Origin: Lineus longissimus
Lineage: Eukaryota > Nemertea > Pilidiophora > Heteronemertea > Lineidae
Direction of reading: 5' to 3'
NCBI RefSeq assembly: GCF_910592395.1
Contig: NC_088310.1
Location: 12,533,501 to 12,597,500 of the forward strand
DNA: 64,000 nt
Position 1 is the stretch's first letter. Every line of letters begins with the position of its first letter. The notes below the pieces were generated by a model. It was not told where the DNA came from. It worked only from the letters and a program-made list of their open reading frames with translations, and did not search any database. The translations under genes and the position numbers were made by a program. Shown here piece after piece: positions 10,890 through 20,838 of this stretch.

Positions 10890-12483
10890 CGTCGTATCCT
10901 ATTTCAAAAACAGTGGCACGTTTTTTAACCGCTAGGCCTATGAACTTAAAACTTTGTACACATGACCCCCTAGGTCAGATGACCCGTGACACTAAATTTT
11001 TGTCTGATCTGATTCTCTACTTGGCCACCAGGGGGCCAAATGTGGATATCTAAAAAGTGTGATATCTCGCTTATTAGTGACTTGTTTTCGATAAAACTTT
11101 TGTGGTAGGTACTCATAGCAAGGATACATCATATATCTTACGGGTTTTTAATTTGATCTACTTTTCAAGGTCGCAGAGGTCAAATGGCGTGAATTGGCCG
11201 TTTGAGTGTAACTATGGCACGTTTCTCAACCACCAAAGCTATGAGCTTGAAACTTGGTACATATAACCCCCTATATCAGATAACCTCTGGTGCTGAATTT
11301 CAGCCTGATCTGATTCTTGACTTTGCCACCAGGGGGCCAAAACAGAAAAAGTAAGAAGTGCAATAGCCTGCTTATTAGCAAATTGTTTTTGATGAAATTT
11401 TTATGGAAGGGACCCCTAGCAAGGTTACCTCAGATGTTGCACGATTTTTCGGATTTGACCTACTTTTTAAGGTCGCAGAGGTCAAATGGCGTAAATTTGC
11501 TGTTTGAGTGTAACTATGGCACGTTTCTCAACCGCAACAGTTATTAACTTGAAACTTTGAACAAATGACCCCCTAGGTCAGTTGACCTCTTACACTGAAT
11601 TTTGGTTCGGTCTGATTATTGACTTGGCCACCAGGGAGGGGGCCCAAACTCAAAACTCAAAAAGTGTGATTTCTCGCTTATTACTGATTTGTTTTTGATA
11701 AAAGTTTCATGGTAGGTACTCCCAGCAAGGATACATCACATATCTTACGGGTTTTTGATTTGACCCACCTTTCAAGTTCACAGAGGTCAAAGTTGAAAAC
11801 TTTACCGTTCTTGGTACGTTTTGTCGTTGTTCAATGTAAAGAGTTTTAATTTTGTGTAATGATGCATCTAAGAAGCCACTATTTGTATGCCAAGTTTCAG
11901 CCAGATCGGAATTCAAATATGGCCGAAATTGCATGTTTTGTGGGTTTTTCCTCGTATTGTGGCAATCCAAAGGTCGTGAGTTCAAACCCCGGTCAAGGAC
12001 AGCCAAAAATATTTTTATTTGTCATCTTTTCCTTTTTTCTTTTCTGAGTTCTATCTTACATTTTCTTCATTATTTGATTTATTTGGTGCCATAGATTTAA
12101 TTAGGCGGCCATCTTGGAAATCGTTTTTTGCCGATTGCTGTAGTGTAACGAGTGATGAAATTGTTATGGTCAGGTGGATGTGTCTACATCACATATCACC
12201 CTGGTTTGTTATTTGACCTACCTGTCAGGGTCACTGAGGTCAAAGTTAAAAATATATTCACCGTGACCATTGTCATGGAGTGGCACGTTTCTTCACTATC
12301 ATTTTCACCTAGACTCTACAAGCTTGGAACCACAAGTCTCGGATTCACCACTTGGCCAGGGCCGGCTCTAAACTGGTCACAGATGCATGTATAAATTATG
12401 AGAGGCCTACATACTGTAGCACTTTCTGTAACTGTCTACTAAAAATACTTACGGTGAGCACAATGGCCCCTGGCCGTTTCATT
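10814..12483 (+). mobile_element. Helentron-like element, copy 2
   Basis: Copy A of the host element reads CATTTTTACAACATG. Here CATTTTT is followed by this insertion, and ACAACATG resumes at 12484. It opens with GGCTCACCG, then a CGT trinucleotide microsatellite (10855-10890), then about 300-bp tandem core units, and ends in GTGAGCACAATGGCCCCTGGCC followed by GTTTCATT. No target duplication is seen. The structure parallels copy 1. Confidence 0.65.
10913..11815 (+). repeat. Three ~302-bp tandem core units
   Basis: Units begin GGCACGTTT at 10917, 11218 and 11519. Each contains TTGGCCACCAGGGGGCC, GGTAGGTACTC, CATATATCTTACGGG and GGTCGCAGAGGTCAAATGG in the same order. Related units occur at 15617, 17439, 17742 and 46807. 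Two more degenerate starts follow at about 11812 and 12282. Confidence 0.85.
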
Positions 12484-12582
12484 ACAACATGCAACAAAGA
12501 ATTGTATTGCATTTTATTTGCAACAATTTTGCGACAATTTTACAACATGTTGTAAGACGCGTTTTGCTCTGTACACACTACG

Positions 12583-12850
12583 CTTCTCGTTCTTGCTCCT
12601 TGGCTGTTGCATGGTGTAGGGCTTCCAACAATTTCTCGTCAGTTATGTCTTGATCCTCAAGCGCGGATTGTAACTATAGACTGATACTGGTGTTACGTAA
12701 ACCTGTGGCTACTGCGTGAAGGAACATGTTTTTAACCAGCTTTTGATCGTAAACTAAAGAAGAATCAGCCTCCTTTGAGGCAAAACAGACCTTTTGCCTC
12801 AAGTCCATTGCCCGAAAGATGGATTCTTGGGCACTTTCTTTTTAGCGGCC
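12583..12850 (-). pseudogene. Ty3/Gypsy-like gag fragment
   Basis: The minus strand encodes a gag-like stretch including LRQKVCFASKEA, YDQKLVKNMFLHAV and DEKLLEALHHATAKEQE, a pattern common in Gypsy gag proteins of invertebrates. One in-frame TAG is present near 12673. The sequence is cut at 12583 by the TTAA-type element, and the gag zinc knuckle continues at 9346. The upstream gag and LTR are not recognisable. Confidence 0.65.
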
Positions 12851-13047
12851 CGGGTAGGGTTGGATGAAGTTTGCATTATACCGGGCTGGTCCGTGATATG
12901 TAGTTAGGAGGTTGCGTTATACCGGGTCACCCGGTTAGGGTTGAGTGGAGATTGTGGTATACCCGGGACGGTTTGTTCGACAACGATGCTACCTGTGGTT
13001 GGAGTAATTTTATTAATGATCACCTTGGTTTCTTTTGATGATTAGTT
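12851..13047. other. No gene seen
   Basis: A short stretch with several TATACCGGG/ACCCGG words in loose repetition. No coding or structural feature could be supported. It may be the degenerate gag leader or LTR region. Confidence 0.3.
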
Positions 13048-13925
13048 AGCCTATGACCGCAGTGGGGTCTCTAAAATGCGCTACCGGTTTCACGACAAAT
13101 CAACCGAATTTCGTAAATATGATATCAAATCGCATGCAGACACAAGCTAGACTTCAGTCATAATTTTGAAGCCTGGATAAAAGATACAATGTACATGTGC
13201 ATGTAGTACAAATATATTGGCCTGGCAAAGTCATTAAGTAATAGGCCTTGCTTCAGAGATGTTATGGACATATTAGGTCATTGTCATCCGTTCTTCCTTT
13301 CTGTCTGGATTCTCTCTTGGGATGAGGCACTGCTCTTGATAGGTCTACTGCATGCCATCTCAACCAGGATAGGTTCTACCAGGCCTACCCCCTCAGAGGA
13401 GACTATCTATGCAACTGTAATGTCAAACAGGGACATCTTCTAGAAGGATTCTCCTTTGGTTGGGGCACTCCGCCCTTGATAGGCCTACGTCTACTGCATA
13501 CCATGTCATCCACGGTGTGGGTTCTACCAGGCCTACCCCCTCAGAGGAGACTATCCATGCAACTGTTATGTCGACCAGGGACATCGTCTAGAAGGATTCT
13601 CCTTTGGGTTGGGGCACTTCGCCCTTGATAGGCCTACGTCTACAGCATGTCATGTCATCCACGGTGTGGGTTCTACCAGGCCTACCCCCTCAGAGGAGAC
13701 TATCCATGCAACTGTTATGTCGACCAGGGACATCTTCTAGAAGGATTCTCCTTTGGGTGGGGGCACTCTTGATAGGTCTATTGCATGCCATGTCATCCAG
13801 TTCTACCAGGCCTGCCCCTCAGAGGAGACTATCCCTGTAACTGTAATATCGACCAGGGACATCTTCTAGAAGTATTCTCCGTTTGGTTGGGGCACCCTTG
13901 ATGGGTCTATTGCATGCCATCTCAG
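13048..13925 (+). repeat. Element with ~148-bp tandem array
   Basis: About four units with starts (TTCTACCAGGCCTACC) at 13374, 13522, 13671 and 13801 are preceded by a unique 250-bp block (13048-13300). Both the block and part of a unit recur in reverse orientation at 43075-43531, so this is a dispersed repeat with an internal satellite. Reading frames through the array are repeat shadows. Confidence 0.8.
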
Positions 13926-14276
13926 GATGGATTTTTGTACTGCGAAGTCAATCAGGCACATTAGGAAGGATTTCCTTAACCTTATAGTAGACCAGCTTTA
14001 GTAGCCGCCAGGCCATGTCCATGCGAGACGTCTCAAGGATTCTCCTTGTCCTTGTAAGGCCATCCCGATCTACCAGGGACAAGCTTATGCCCGGGAGATA
14101 TGCGTGTTTCGTCTCTCTCTGAAACATACACCCAATCCTGTTTCTGTGGGGACTATTGAGATGCTACTTGAGTCGAGCAGTCTAGACAGCCTAATGCGTA
14201 CGCTTTATACCTGAAAACAAAGGGCCTTTGCTAATGGCCCCCTTTCCTCAAAATGAATGTTATTTCAGTATTAAGT

Positions 14277-14672
14277 GCAGGCGACCCGCAACGGGCTTAA
14301 ACCCACAGACAGAGTATATTATTATACATCTAGGCCTAAGCCTAGGCCTTTTTAGCCAGCAATTGATCGAGGATGAGAAGATGAATAATGTCTTCTGTGT
14401 CCGCGGGTTATAGCCGGTGCTAGGCATGTCACTGCACATAGGCATATTACAGGTAAAACCAGGTATTATACCGGTAGGCTTACTAGTCTAGGCTACTGTG
14501 TCCGCGGGTTTTAGCCGTTTGCGGGTCGCCTGTAAAAATACCTTTTTTTATGCCTGTAATAGGCCTATGTGTGGTGCTATTCTAGCACCGGCTAAAACCT
14601 GCGGACACAGTAGGCGTATACAATTATTTATTTTGTACAGGCGACCTGCAACCGGTAACCCGCGGTCACAGT
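14277..14672. repeat. Cluster of five alternating copies of a ~35-bp terminal motif
   Basis: The motif CTGTGTCCGCGGGTTTTAGC...GCGGGTCGCCTGTA, or its complement, occurs at about 14277-14305, 14396-14424, 14498-14542, 14581-14610 and 14636-14671 in alternating orientation. This looks like TIRs of small MITEs inserted into or beside one another. Confidence 0.7.
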
Positions 14673-14879
14673 AGTTGGCCTATCTCGATGTAGCTCCACT
14701 TTGCTTTGCTCGAATAATTATATAATTCGGGGACAAGCACTTCAGTTTAAAAATAAACTTTTTCATGCCGGATCCACAGGGCTAAATCAGAGTCATTCTA
14801 AACAACTGTTTAGAATGACTCTGGCTAAATGAATCAGATACAGTACCAGGATTATTATCATGAAGCATAGGCCTATGAG

Positions 14880-15318
14880 GAGAGACAAAATATACTGTGG
14901 CCGCTCAGTTAAGCGGCCTTCTCGTCTATAACACCTCTTTATAATATCGCCAACCCGTAGTTCCCTTGCTGGCATGGGATTGGGCAGATAATTTGAGTAG
15001 GCATTGGTCAAAGATAGAAGACATGGATTGGCAGGCGGCCTCACGAAAATTGACACAGTTTTAGTATGAACAGGCTGCTCTTGGTTTATAATCATGAAAT
15101 TAACATCTAGGACCTTTGTGGCCGTATGTTGACCTGTTTTCCATACAATTGGCCATGTGAGGTTTGTGGCAAATGTCATTGAGGAGTAATTCATATCCTC
15201 CGTAACAAAATCTTGGACAAATTAACTCTTCAATCACAGCTTCAGAATTTTTACTTCGAATTCGTTTTCTGCTGAGGTACGGGTTTTTGTTCACATTCTT
15301 AACCGACTGACCTATCAA
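14880..15318 (-). pseudogene. Unknown protein fragment, paralogous to 33950-34140
   Basis: Minus-strand frames contain RPPANPCLLSL, NPMPARELRVGD and RLTERPQY. The plus strand at 33950-34140 encodes a close relative (RPPANPGLLSL, ...RLTERPQY) with frameshifts. The shared part is over 80 percent identical by eye at the DNA level, up to and including GCTTAACTGAGCGGCCACAG. No domain is recognised. Both are probably remnants of the same mobile element or duplicated gene. Confidence 0.5.
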
Positions 15319-16027
15319 CTTAAAACTTGGTGTGTGGGTACCTTATGGTAACACCAAAACTTGCAAACCAAAAACCAGGCAAATAAAATCACACTTTGGC
15401 CTGTAGGGGGCGCTTTGTAAAATCTCATGTCTCATGAATGCTGCTAGCGACAATCATGATTTCTTGGGTTCCTCTCATGAGAACAATGATATAAACATTA
15501 CCTATGTTTTTGATATGACCTACTTTTTAGCTCACCTCTTAGCAGAGGTGAGCTTATCCCATACCGTGGCGTCCGTCGTCCGTCGTCGTCGTCGTCCGTC
15601 GTCCGTTAGCAGGGCACGTTTCGTAACTGTTGGAGCTATTGAGTTGAAACTTGGTACACATGTACCCTTATGTAATGACACCTTGGAGACCAAGTTTCGG
15701 TCCGATTCGTTTCATGGTTTGGCCACCAGGGGGCCAAACGTTAAAAGTGAAAATATGCAATATCTCCCTTAATAGTATGTGTACAGTACATACTAGTCTA
15801 GGACATTGAGTCCCAGCGTGGCTACCCTGCACCACTTGTAGAGACAGCCCTCATCCGGGCCTACCGCACCTCTAGATCTGATCTCATCAGAGATGAGGCC
15901 CCACTGGACACGGACGATCAACCAGGGACGACTGAGGACAATTTCTTCCTTATATCGACCTTTATCCCGGGTTTCCAAGCATTACAGCGCATTGTTAGCC
16001 ACAACTGGCCCGTGCTCCTGAAATCCA

Positions 16028-16627
16028 TTGCAACGCGTCAGCTACATGTCTCTCGCATCACATTTGGCCACAGAAAAACCTCCCAATCTCCGGGATCTTC
16101 TGGTCAGAGCCAAATTCACCGACACCGCAACACAATCAGGGGGAGCTACAATCCCCACTGCCGGCTCAACCCGTTTGCCTCCGGGTTCCCGCAACGCGTG
16201 CCCAAGAGCTAACACCTCTTGTCGTTACTGCCCTAAACTCAACCTGACAGGAAGGATGGGCAGCACAACTACCACGCGCTCATACACGGCCATGAAGCAC
16301 ATCACATGCAAAAGCAGTAACCTCATTTACTGCATCACATGCAAAAGATGCAACCAACAATACGTTGGTCAAACCAAGCTCCGCCTCATGGACAGATTTG
16401 TAAAACACTTTTACAATATCTCCAAGGGCAACAAAGATGACACCATCGGCCGGCACTTCACCAGCCATAACCACGCAGGCATTGATGATGGGTCCATATC
16501 AATCCTGTCCTTCATCCACACCCACCCAGAATCGCCCCAAAGTGATGTACTCAGGGACACCATCGAAATCAGATGGATCCATAGATTGCGCACTGTAGCT
16601 CCGCTGGGACTCAATGTCCTAGACTAG
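16028..16627 (+). CDS. GIY-YIG endonuclease domain of a Penelope-like element (partial ORF)
   Basis: The roughly 200-residue frame encodes a Cys-rich linker (CRYCPKLN...) followed by the GIY-YIG signature NLIYCITCKRCNQQYVGQT with the downstream Arg (RLMDRF) and HNH-like HFTSHNHAG, and ends PLGLNVLD. This is the C-terminal endonuclease of Penelope-like retroelements, which nicks target DNA for primed reverse transcription. The upstream RT domain is missing, so the start shown is just the first Met of a 5'-truncated frame. Confidence 0.85.
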   Translation: MQRVSYMSLASHLATEKPPNLRDLLVRAKFTDTATQSGGATIPTAGSTRLPPGSRNACPRANTSCRYCPKLNLTGRMGSTTTTRSYTAMKHITCKSSNLIYCITCKRCNQQYVGQTKLRLMDRFVKHFYNISKGNKDDTIGRHFTSHNHAGIDDGSISILSFIHTHPESPQSDVLRDTIEIRWIHRLRTVAPLGLNVLD

Positions 16628-17098
16628 TATGTACTGTACACATACATTGCCACGTCTTTTAACAACTTTTCCCTATGTGTACTCTACAGGGTTCCCCCAG
16701 TCTTACTCCAAAGACAGGGGCAGCATTACTTAAACCGTATCCCGACACACTCCATGTCACATCCTATCCACTCAGGACAGGCTATCCGTCAAGCTATTGA
16801 CCCCTGGAACTAATATCGGGACCATTCCGGTCCCAGACTGTCCGACGTGTAAAATACCTACAGGTCAACTGGATATGCGGCCTTTTACTCCCCACAGCCG
16901 CACATCTAGGATAGGAAGATTTTTCTATCAACAGTCCACGGCCCGCCTCTGCAGGGCCAACCCATCTTGATCAATATCGCCTTTATAAGTGTCTGATGAG
17001 CAACTCCTGCGAAACCGTTCACACCACCCCTGGCATAACCCACATGGCGCGCCTCCCCGCCATTCCGCGCAATTTTGCCGCCATGCTCCCTAGGAGCA

Positions 17099-17174
17099 TG
17101 ACGTCATGTCCGTCTCAAAGCCATGACGTCATAAAGGGGCCCAGCATCACGTCAACCACTGCGTCTTGACGTCA
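17099..17174. promoter_or_regulatory. Cluster of three CRE-like TGACGTCA palindromes
   Basis: Perfect TGACGTCA 8-mers occur at 17099-17106, 17124-17131 and 17167-17174 within the non-coding part of the Penelope-like element. This is the classic CREB/ATF site. Whether it drives the element is inference. Confidence 0.5.
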
Positions 17175-18380
17175 GTTCCAACACCTCACACGGTTTAAGA
17201 GATCAAGCGAAGACTTTTGAGCCTTCACAACGGTCACACAAGCCAATTAAGCTGGTCGCATCTCACCGCATTGCCACGTCAAAAATATCTCCCTTAATAG
17301 TAGTCGGGAAATTTTGAAAAAAATATGGTAGGTACTTCTAGCAAAGGTGCATCATATATCCTCCGCGTTTTTGATTTGCCCTCCTTTTCAAGGTCACAGA
17401 GGTCAAATAGTGTAAATTGGCCGTTAGGATGTAACGATGGCACGTTTCTAAACTGCAATGACTATTGATCCCAAATTTGGTACACATTTACCCCTTAATC
17501 AGGTAATCTCAGGGACTGAAGTTTGGTCCAATATGATTCACCACTTGACCACCAGAGGGCAAAATCCAAAAACCTTAAAAATGTGATTATTCCTTAACTT
17601 CTTGCCCGATTGCCACCAATTTGATATCATGGGTACATCTAACCACCATACAGTATATGTCACACAGGTTTTTAATTTGACCTTCTTGTCAAGGTCACAG
17701 AGGTCAAATGGCGTAAATTGGCCGTCAGGCCGTAACTATGGCACGTTTCTTAACTGCAATGACTATTGATCACAAATTAAGTACACATGTACCCCTTGGT
17801 CAGGTGGTCTCAGGTACTGAAGTTTGGTGTGATCTGATTTGCCGTTTGGCCTCCAGGGAGGGGGCCAAATCCTAAATTCTTCAAAATGCCATTATTCCTA
17901 GTATTACTTGCCCGATTGGCACCAATTTTATATCATAGGTTCATCTAATTCTAACAACCATTCAATGTGTCACCCGGGTCTTCTTTGATTTGACCTACTT
18001 TTCAAGGTCACAGAGGTCGAATGTACTGTAAATTGGCCATTTTGGGGAAATTGTAATTGCTTGGACCTACATCAAACCTAACACTACATGACACAATACC
18101 ATGCTCTTTATCCATCTTTCCTCCACATGAGGTGAGCACAATGGCCCTGGCCATTTCATTAAGGTCAGAAGTCACATTCGAAAACCTCCACAAATGTGTC
18201 ACGTTTTGTTGCTTTTTGACCCAGATCGTTTCAAACATAAGGTGCTTCTGGGTAGCTCCTACAAAAACTCAACAAATGAAATTTGGCAATTGAAGACAAA
18301 AACACCTAAGGCAATGAATCCATATTAATACAACCTTTATTGATATCAATATCAAAGCGCACTCTCTCAAGTCCTCATTT

Positions 18381-19636
18381 TCACTGTCTCATATCAGGTT
18401 CAACATCAAACCGTATGTCCTCATCATCATCTGACAATTCCTCCGCGAGCAACAGATCTTCAGCAGGCTGCGCATCCCCTTAACAACTGGGCTGCCTGAA
18501 AGGCACGATCTGGCGCTTCAGGTGATACATCAGCCCAAGCTTCACTCACAATGTTAATCACGTCTGTTAATGTAATCCGTGGGCACTGACCATCAGCAGC
18601 TGTGTGCTGCCATTTCCATAGCTTCCATTTGCTCCTTACGATGCATTTAAATCCATGGATAACCGTTAAATCCAAAGGTTGTACCAAGGATGTACATCGG
18701 GCTGGTATGAAGTCGACAACAACACCTGACTCAACTAATGGAAGGTTAAAGTCCTCCGCCTGATGTGGACGAAACTGGTCGTGAAGCAGCAAAGTTCTTC
18801 CGGGCTCAGCATCCTCAAGTTGTGGCAAGAAAATCTCGTGAAGCCAATGTTGCATTGTTTCCGCATTTTGCCATCCACTACGAGATGACGTTACCCTTAC
18901 GTTGTCGGGGATGTTGTCCAATGCTCTTATTTCTTTGATGAAACCAGGCTGTCTAAATATGATCTGCGCAGGAGCTTCACGCCCATTCGTCCCGATCGCA
19001 AGAGTGACGGTACAACCCAGCTTATGATTACCACGACTGGTTTTGATATCCACATTTGGGGTTCCTTGAGTTTCGGCTGTATAGAGCGGGCGAAAGTCCA
19101 ACTGCATGAATGTTTCATTCATATTCCAAATTGTTTGAATTTCTAAAGCGTGAACAGTGTCTCTCACTCTGTCACGGAAGTTCAGTACCCGTTCATTGGC
19201 GTCAGCGGGAAGTACCGTAGAATTTGTCGTCCGGCGACGGAAAACAATGCGTTTCCTCTGCATAAACCTGGTGGTCCATCCATCGCTGGCCCGAAACAAC
19301 GAACGCTGAGGTCGATTTTGGTATAGTTCTTGTCTCTCCTGTAGCGGCAAGTCGTCCACCCAGTCTTGAAAGATTCGAAGGGCCGCATCGCGCAAGTCAC
19401 TCCTTGAGACCGGCAGTGCAATTCTCCTCTGATCAATAAGTGACTGATGGACACTTTCTTCCAATTCCGGCCAACACCCGTTGTGATCTTCTCTGATTCG
19501 TCGAGAATGGAAATTTCTTTCCATCTGTTCCATTAAATTGTCAATATCGTTTATCCATCGTCTGAAGGTGGTGACAGGTATGTGGTACCGTCTCGCGTAT
19601 TCTGCAGGGTTAAGGAGTCGGCCTTGTAGAATTAAA
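18381..19636 (-). pseudogene. pogo/Tigger-like (Tc1/mariner, CENP-B-type) transposase
   Basis: Minus strand, open from 19636. It begins with a psq-like helix-turn-helix (NPAEYARRYHIPVTTFRRW), then a CENP-B/Tc5-type region ending ASDGWTTRFMQRKRI, then a DDE domain with IWNMNETF, LLLHDQFRPHQ and TSLVQPLD. The family first catalytic Asp (normally in a MDET-type motif) is Asn here, so the protein should be catalytically dead. A one-base shift in the C4 run at 18476-18479 moves the acidic tail (EELSDDDEDIRFD) into another frame, ending at 18381. No TIRs were found. A domesticated relative is possible but the frameshift argues for decay. Confidence 0.8.
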
Positions 19637-19712
19637 CCCTAGCACTCCAAGACATGTCGGACCTTGGCCTCCACTGTATAACTATGGTGCCTCCTTGGTA
19701 GGCCTCTTGGAG

Positions 19713-20157
19713 GAGACAAGACCACTAATGAATATTCATAGGTTGGAGGGTGAGGCCTATCAATTAGACGAGTGCATGTTTTTAACTCTCAAGTACATAT
19801 TTGGAGAGGTATTGAAAAAATATTTGTTGTGGCAAGTCTACAGATATAAAGAAATTATTTGATGAAAAAATTAATTTCGAATTTTGCTAATTGGGTAATA
19901 GCCAATAGTTTTGAGTTTTTTCTGCCAGTTGGCTGAAAAGAGTGGAAATATCAAAGTCTGTCTAATTTGTCGATTATCAAAAAATTTCCGTAGTCAATCA
20001 CCAGTTTATTTTTCACCATTTACTTGCCCGACTGTCCGGAATAACATAATCTAAATTTCAGATTCACAACCCCACGCATTATTTGATGCGTCGCGGTCAA
20101 ACATTGACAATTTAACTGCTAAAAAAGGCTTAAAAAATCAATTGAGGTCTTGCCTCC
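19713..20157. repeat. 445-bp dispersed repeat, copy 1
   Basis: Over 95 percent identical by eye to 33245-33691 in the same orientation. It starts GAGACAAGAC and ends GTCTTGCCTC, giving a 10-bp imperfect TIR. There is no coding sequence. It could be a MITE or a solo LTR (the termini approximate TG...CA). It is AT-rich. Confidence 0.75.
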
Positions 20158-20838
20158 ATTTACACTACATTTTGGGTCAATTTAGTAAAAAATTTGAATG
20201 TGCTCAAATCACTCTAATTCATTTAGAATATTGTATTGCTGATGATTTAAGGTCAAAACCAGCTAAAATAATGAGAAAAAAACTTAATTTGACCCAAATA
20301 TGAGTCAACCTAGCCCCGGTCTAAGTTCGGTTTCATTTTCCTTTGGGTGCGTTTTTATTAGCTCAGCTGACAAAGTCAGCGGAGCTAGTAGAATAGCTGT
20401 TCAAATGGTGTCCGTCCTGCAATCCATCCATCCATCCATCCATCTAGGGACCCATCTGTGGACTAAATGGACATTTCTGACCGGAAAGGCCGAGCCACTT
20501 CGTTGACGGTGCTAAATTAGGAGTTGCCCAAGGTGAACTCAGAAACGAAAAATCAGCGTGATCCAACCTGTATTAAGAGAATGAGGTCATTTCGCATTCA
20601 GATTTCTTTCCCTTTTTACCTCGGTCCACAGAGCAAATATTGTTTTCAAATGTGGCTGAATATTTTTAAATATTTTTTCATTTTTTACTTTTAATGGAAT
20701 TAATATAGTTTTCACCGCCAGTTGGCGCTGCAGGCACATTGACTGAATTTTGGCGATTTCAAATTTGGCGGTGGCTCAACTTTTTGCAAGCAGTGCCGCT
20801 GATTGGCCGATCGATAGAAGAGATGCCACCATTTCAAA

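Larger units (their letters stand above)
9347..12582 (+). mobile_element. TTAA-type TIR element, copy B (3' truncated)
   Basis: The left end is nearly identical to copy A (TTAA then AGCAGGGTGTACACTAG), and the interior follows copy A closely. Its right end stops at GTACACACTACG, about 85 bp short of the copy A terminus. It sits between the gag fragment at 12583-12850 and the gag/protease fragment at 8140-9346, so it split gag. It lacks the 2485-3081 MITE but carries two insertions of its own (9781-10689 and 10814-12483). Confidence 0.75.
15778..17283 (+). mobile_element. Penelope-like retroelement fragment with 19-bp TSD
   Basis: AATATCTCCCTTAATAGTA is present at 15759-15777 and 17284-17302 and belongs to the interrupted core repeat, so it is a target duplication. 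A perfect 43-bp inverted repeat joins the left end (15775-15817) to the end of the coding region (16603-16645), with both copies encoding GLNVLD in opposite orientations. An 11-bp direct repeat ATTGCCACGTC lies at 16646-16656 and 17270-17280. Such inverted and partly duplicated ends are usual in Penelope-like elements. Only the 3' endonuclease part is present; no reverse transcriptase is seen. Confidence 0.8.
15529..18160 (+). mobile_element. Helentron-like element, copy 3, split by a Penelope-like element
   Basis: It starts AGCTCACCTCTTAGCAGAGG (palindrome), then a GTCCGTCGTC microsatellite, then core units, and ends GTGAGCACAATGGCCCTGG followed by CCATTTCATT. The flanks (GACCTACTTTT on the left, AAGGTCAG on the right) are two halves of the family's own core repeat, so this copy inserted into an older copy of the same family, with no TSD. 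A Penelope-like element occupies 15778-17283. Confidence 0.7.

Noticed and set aside
11852-12394. Several overlapping plus-strand frames of 60-80 codons
   Set aside because: Within degenerate core units; no homology and not maintained between units.
13604-13840. 78-codon open frame in the 148-bp array
   Set aside because: Produced by repeat periodicity; peptide repeats with the DNA unit.
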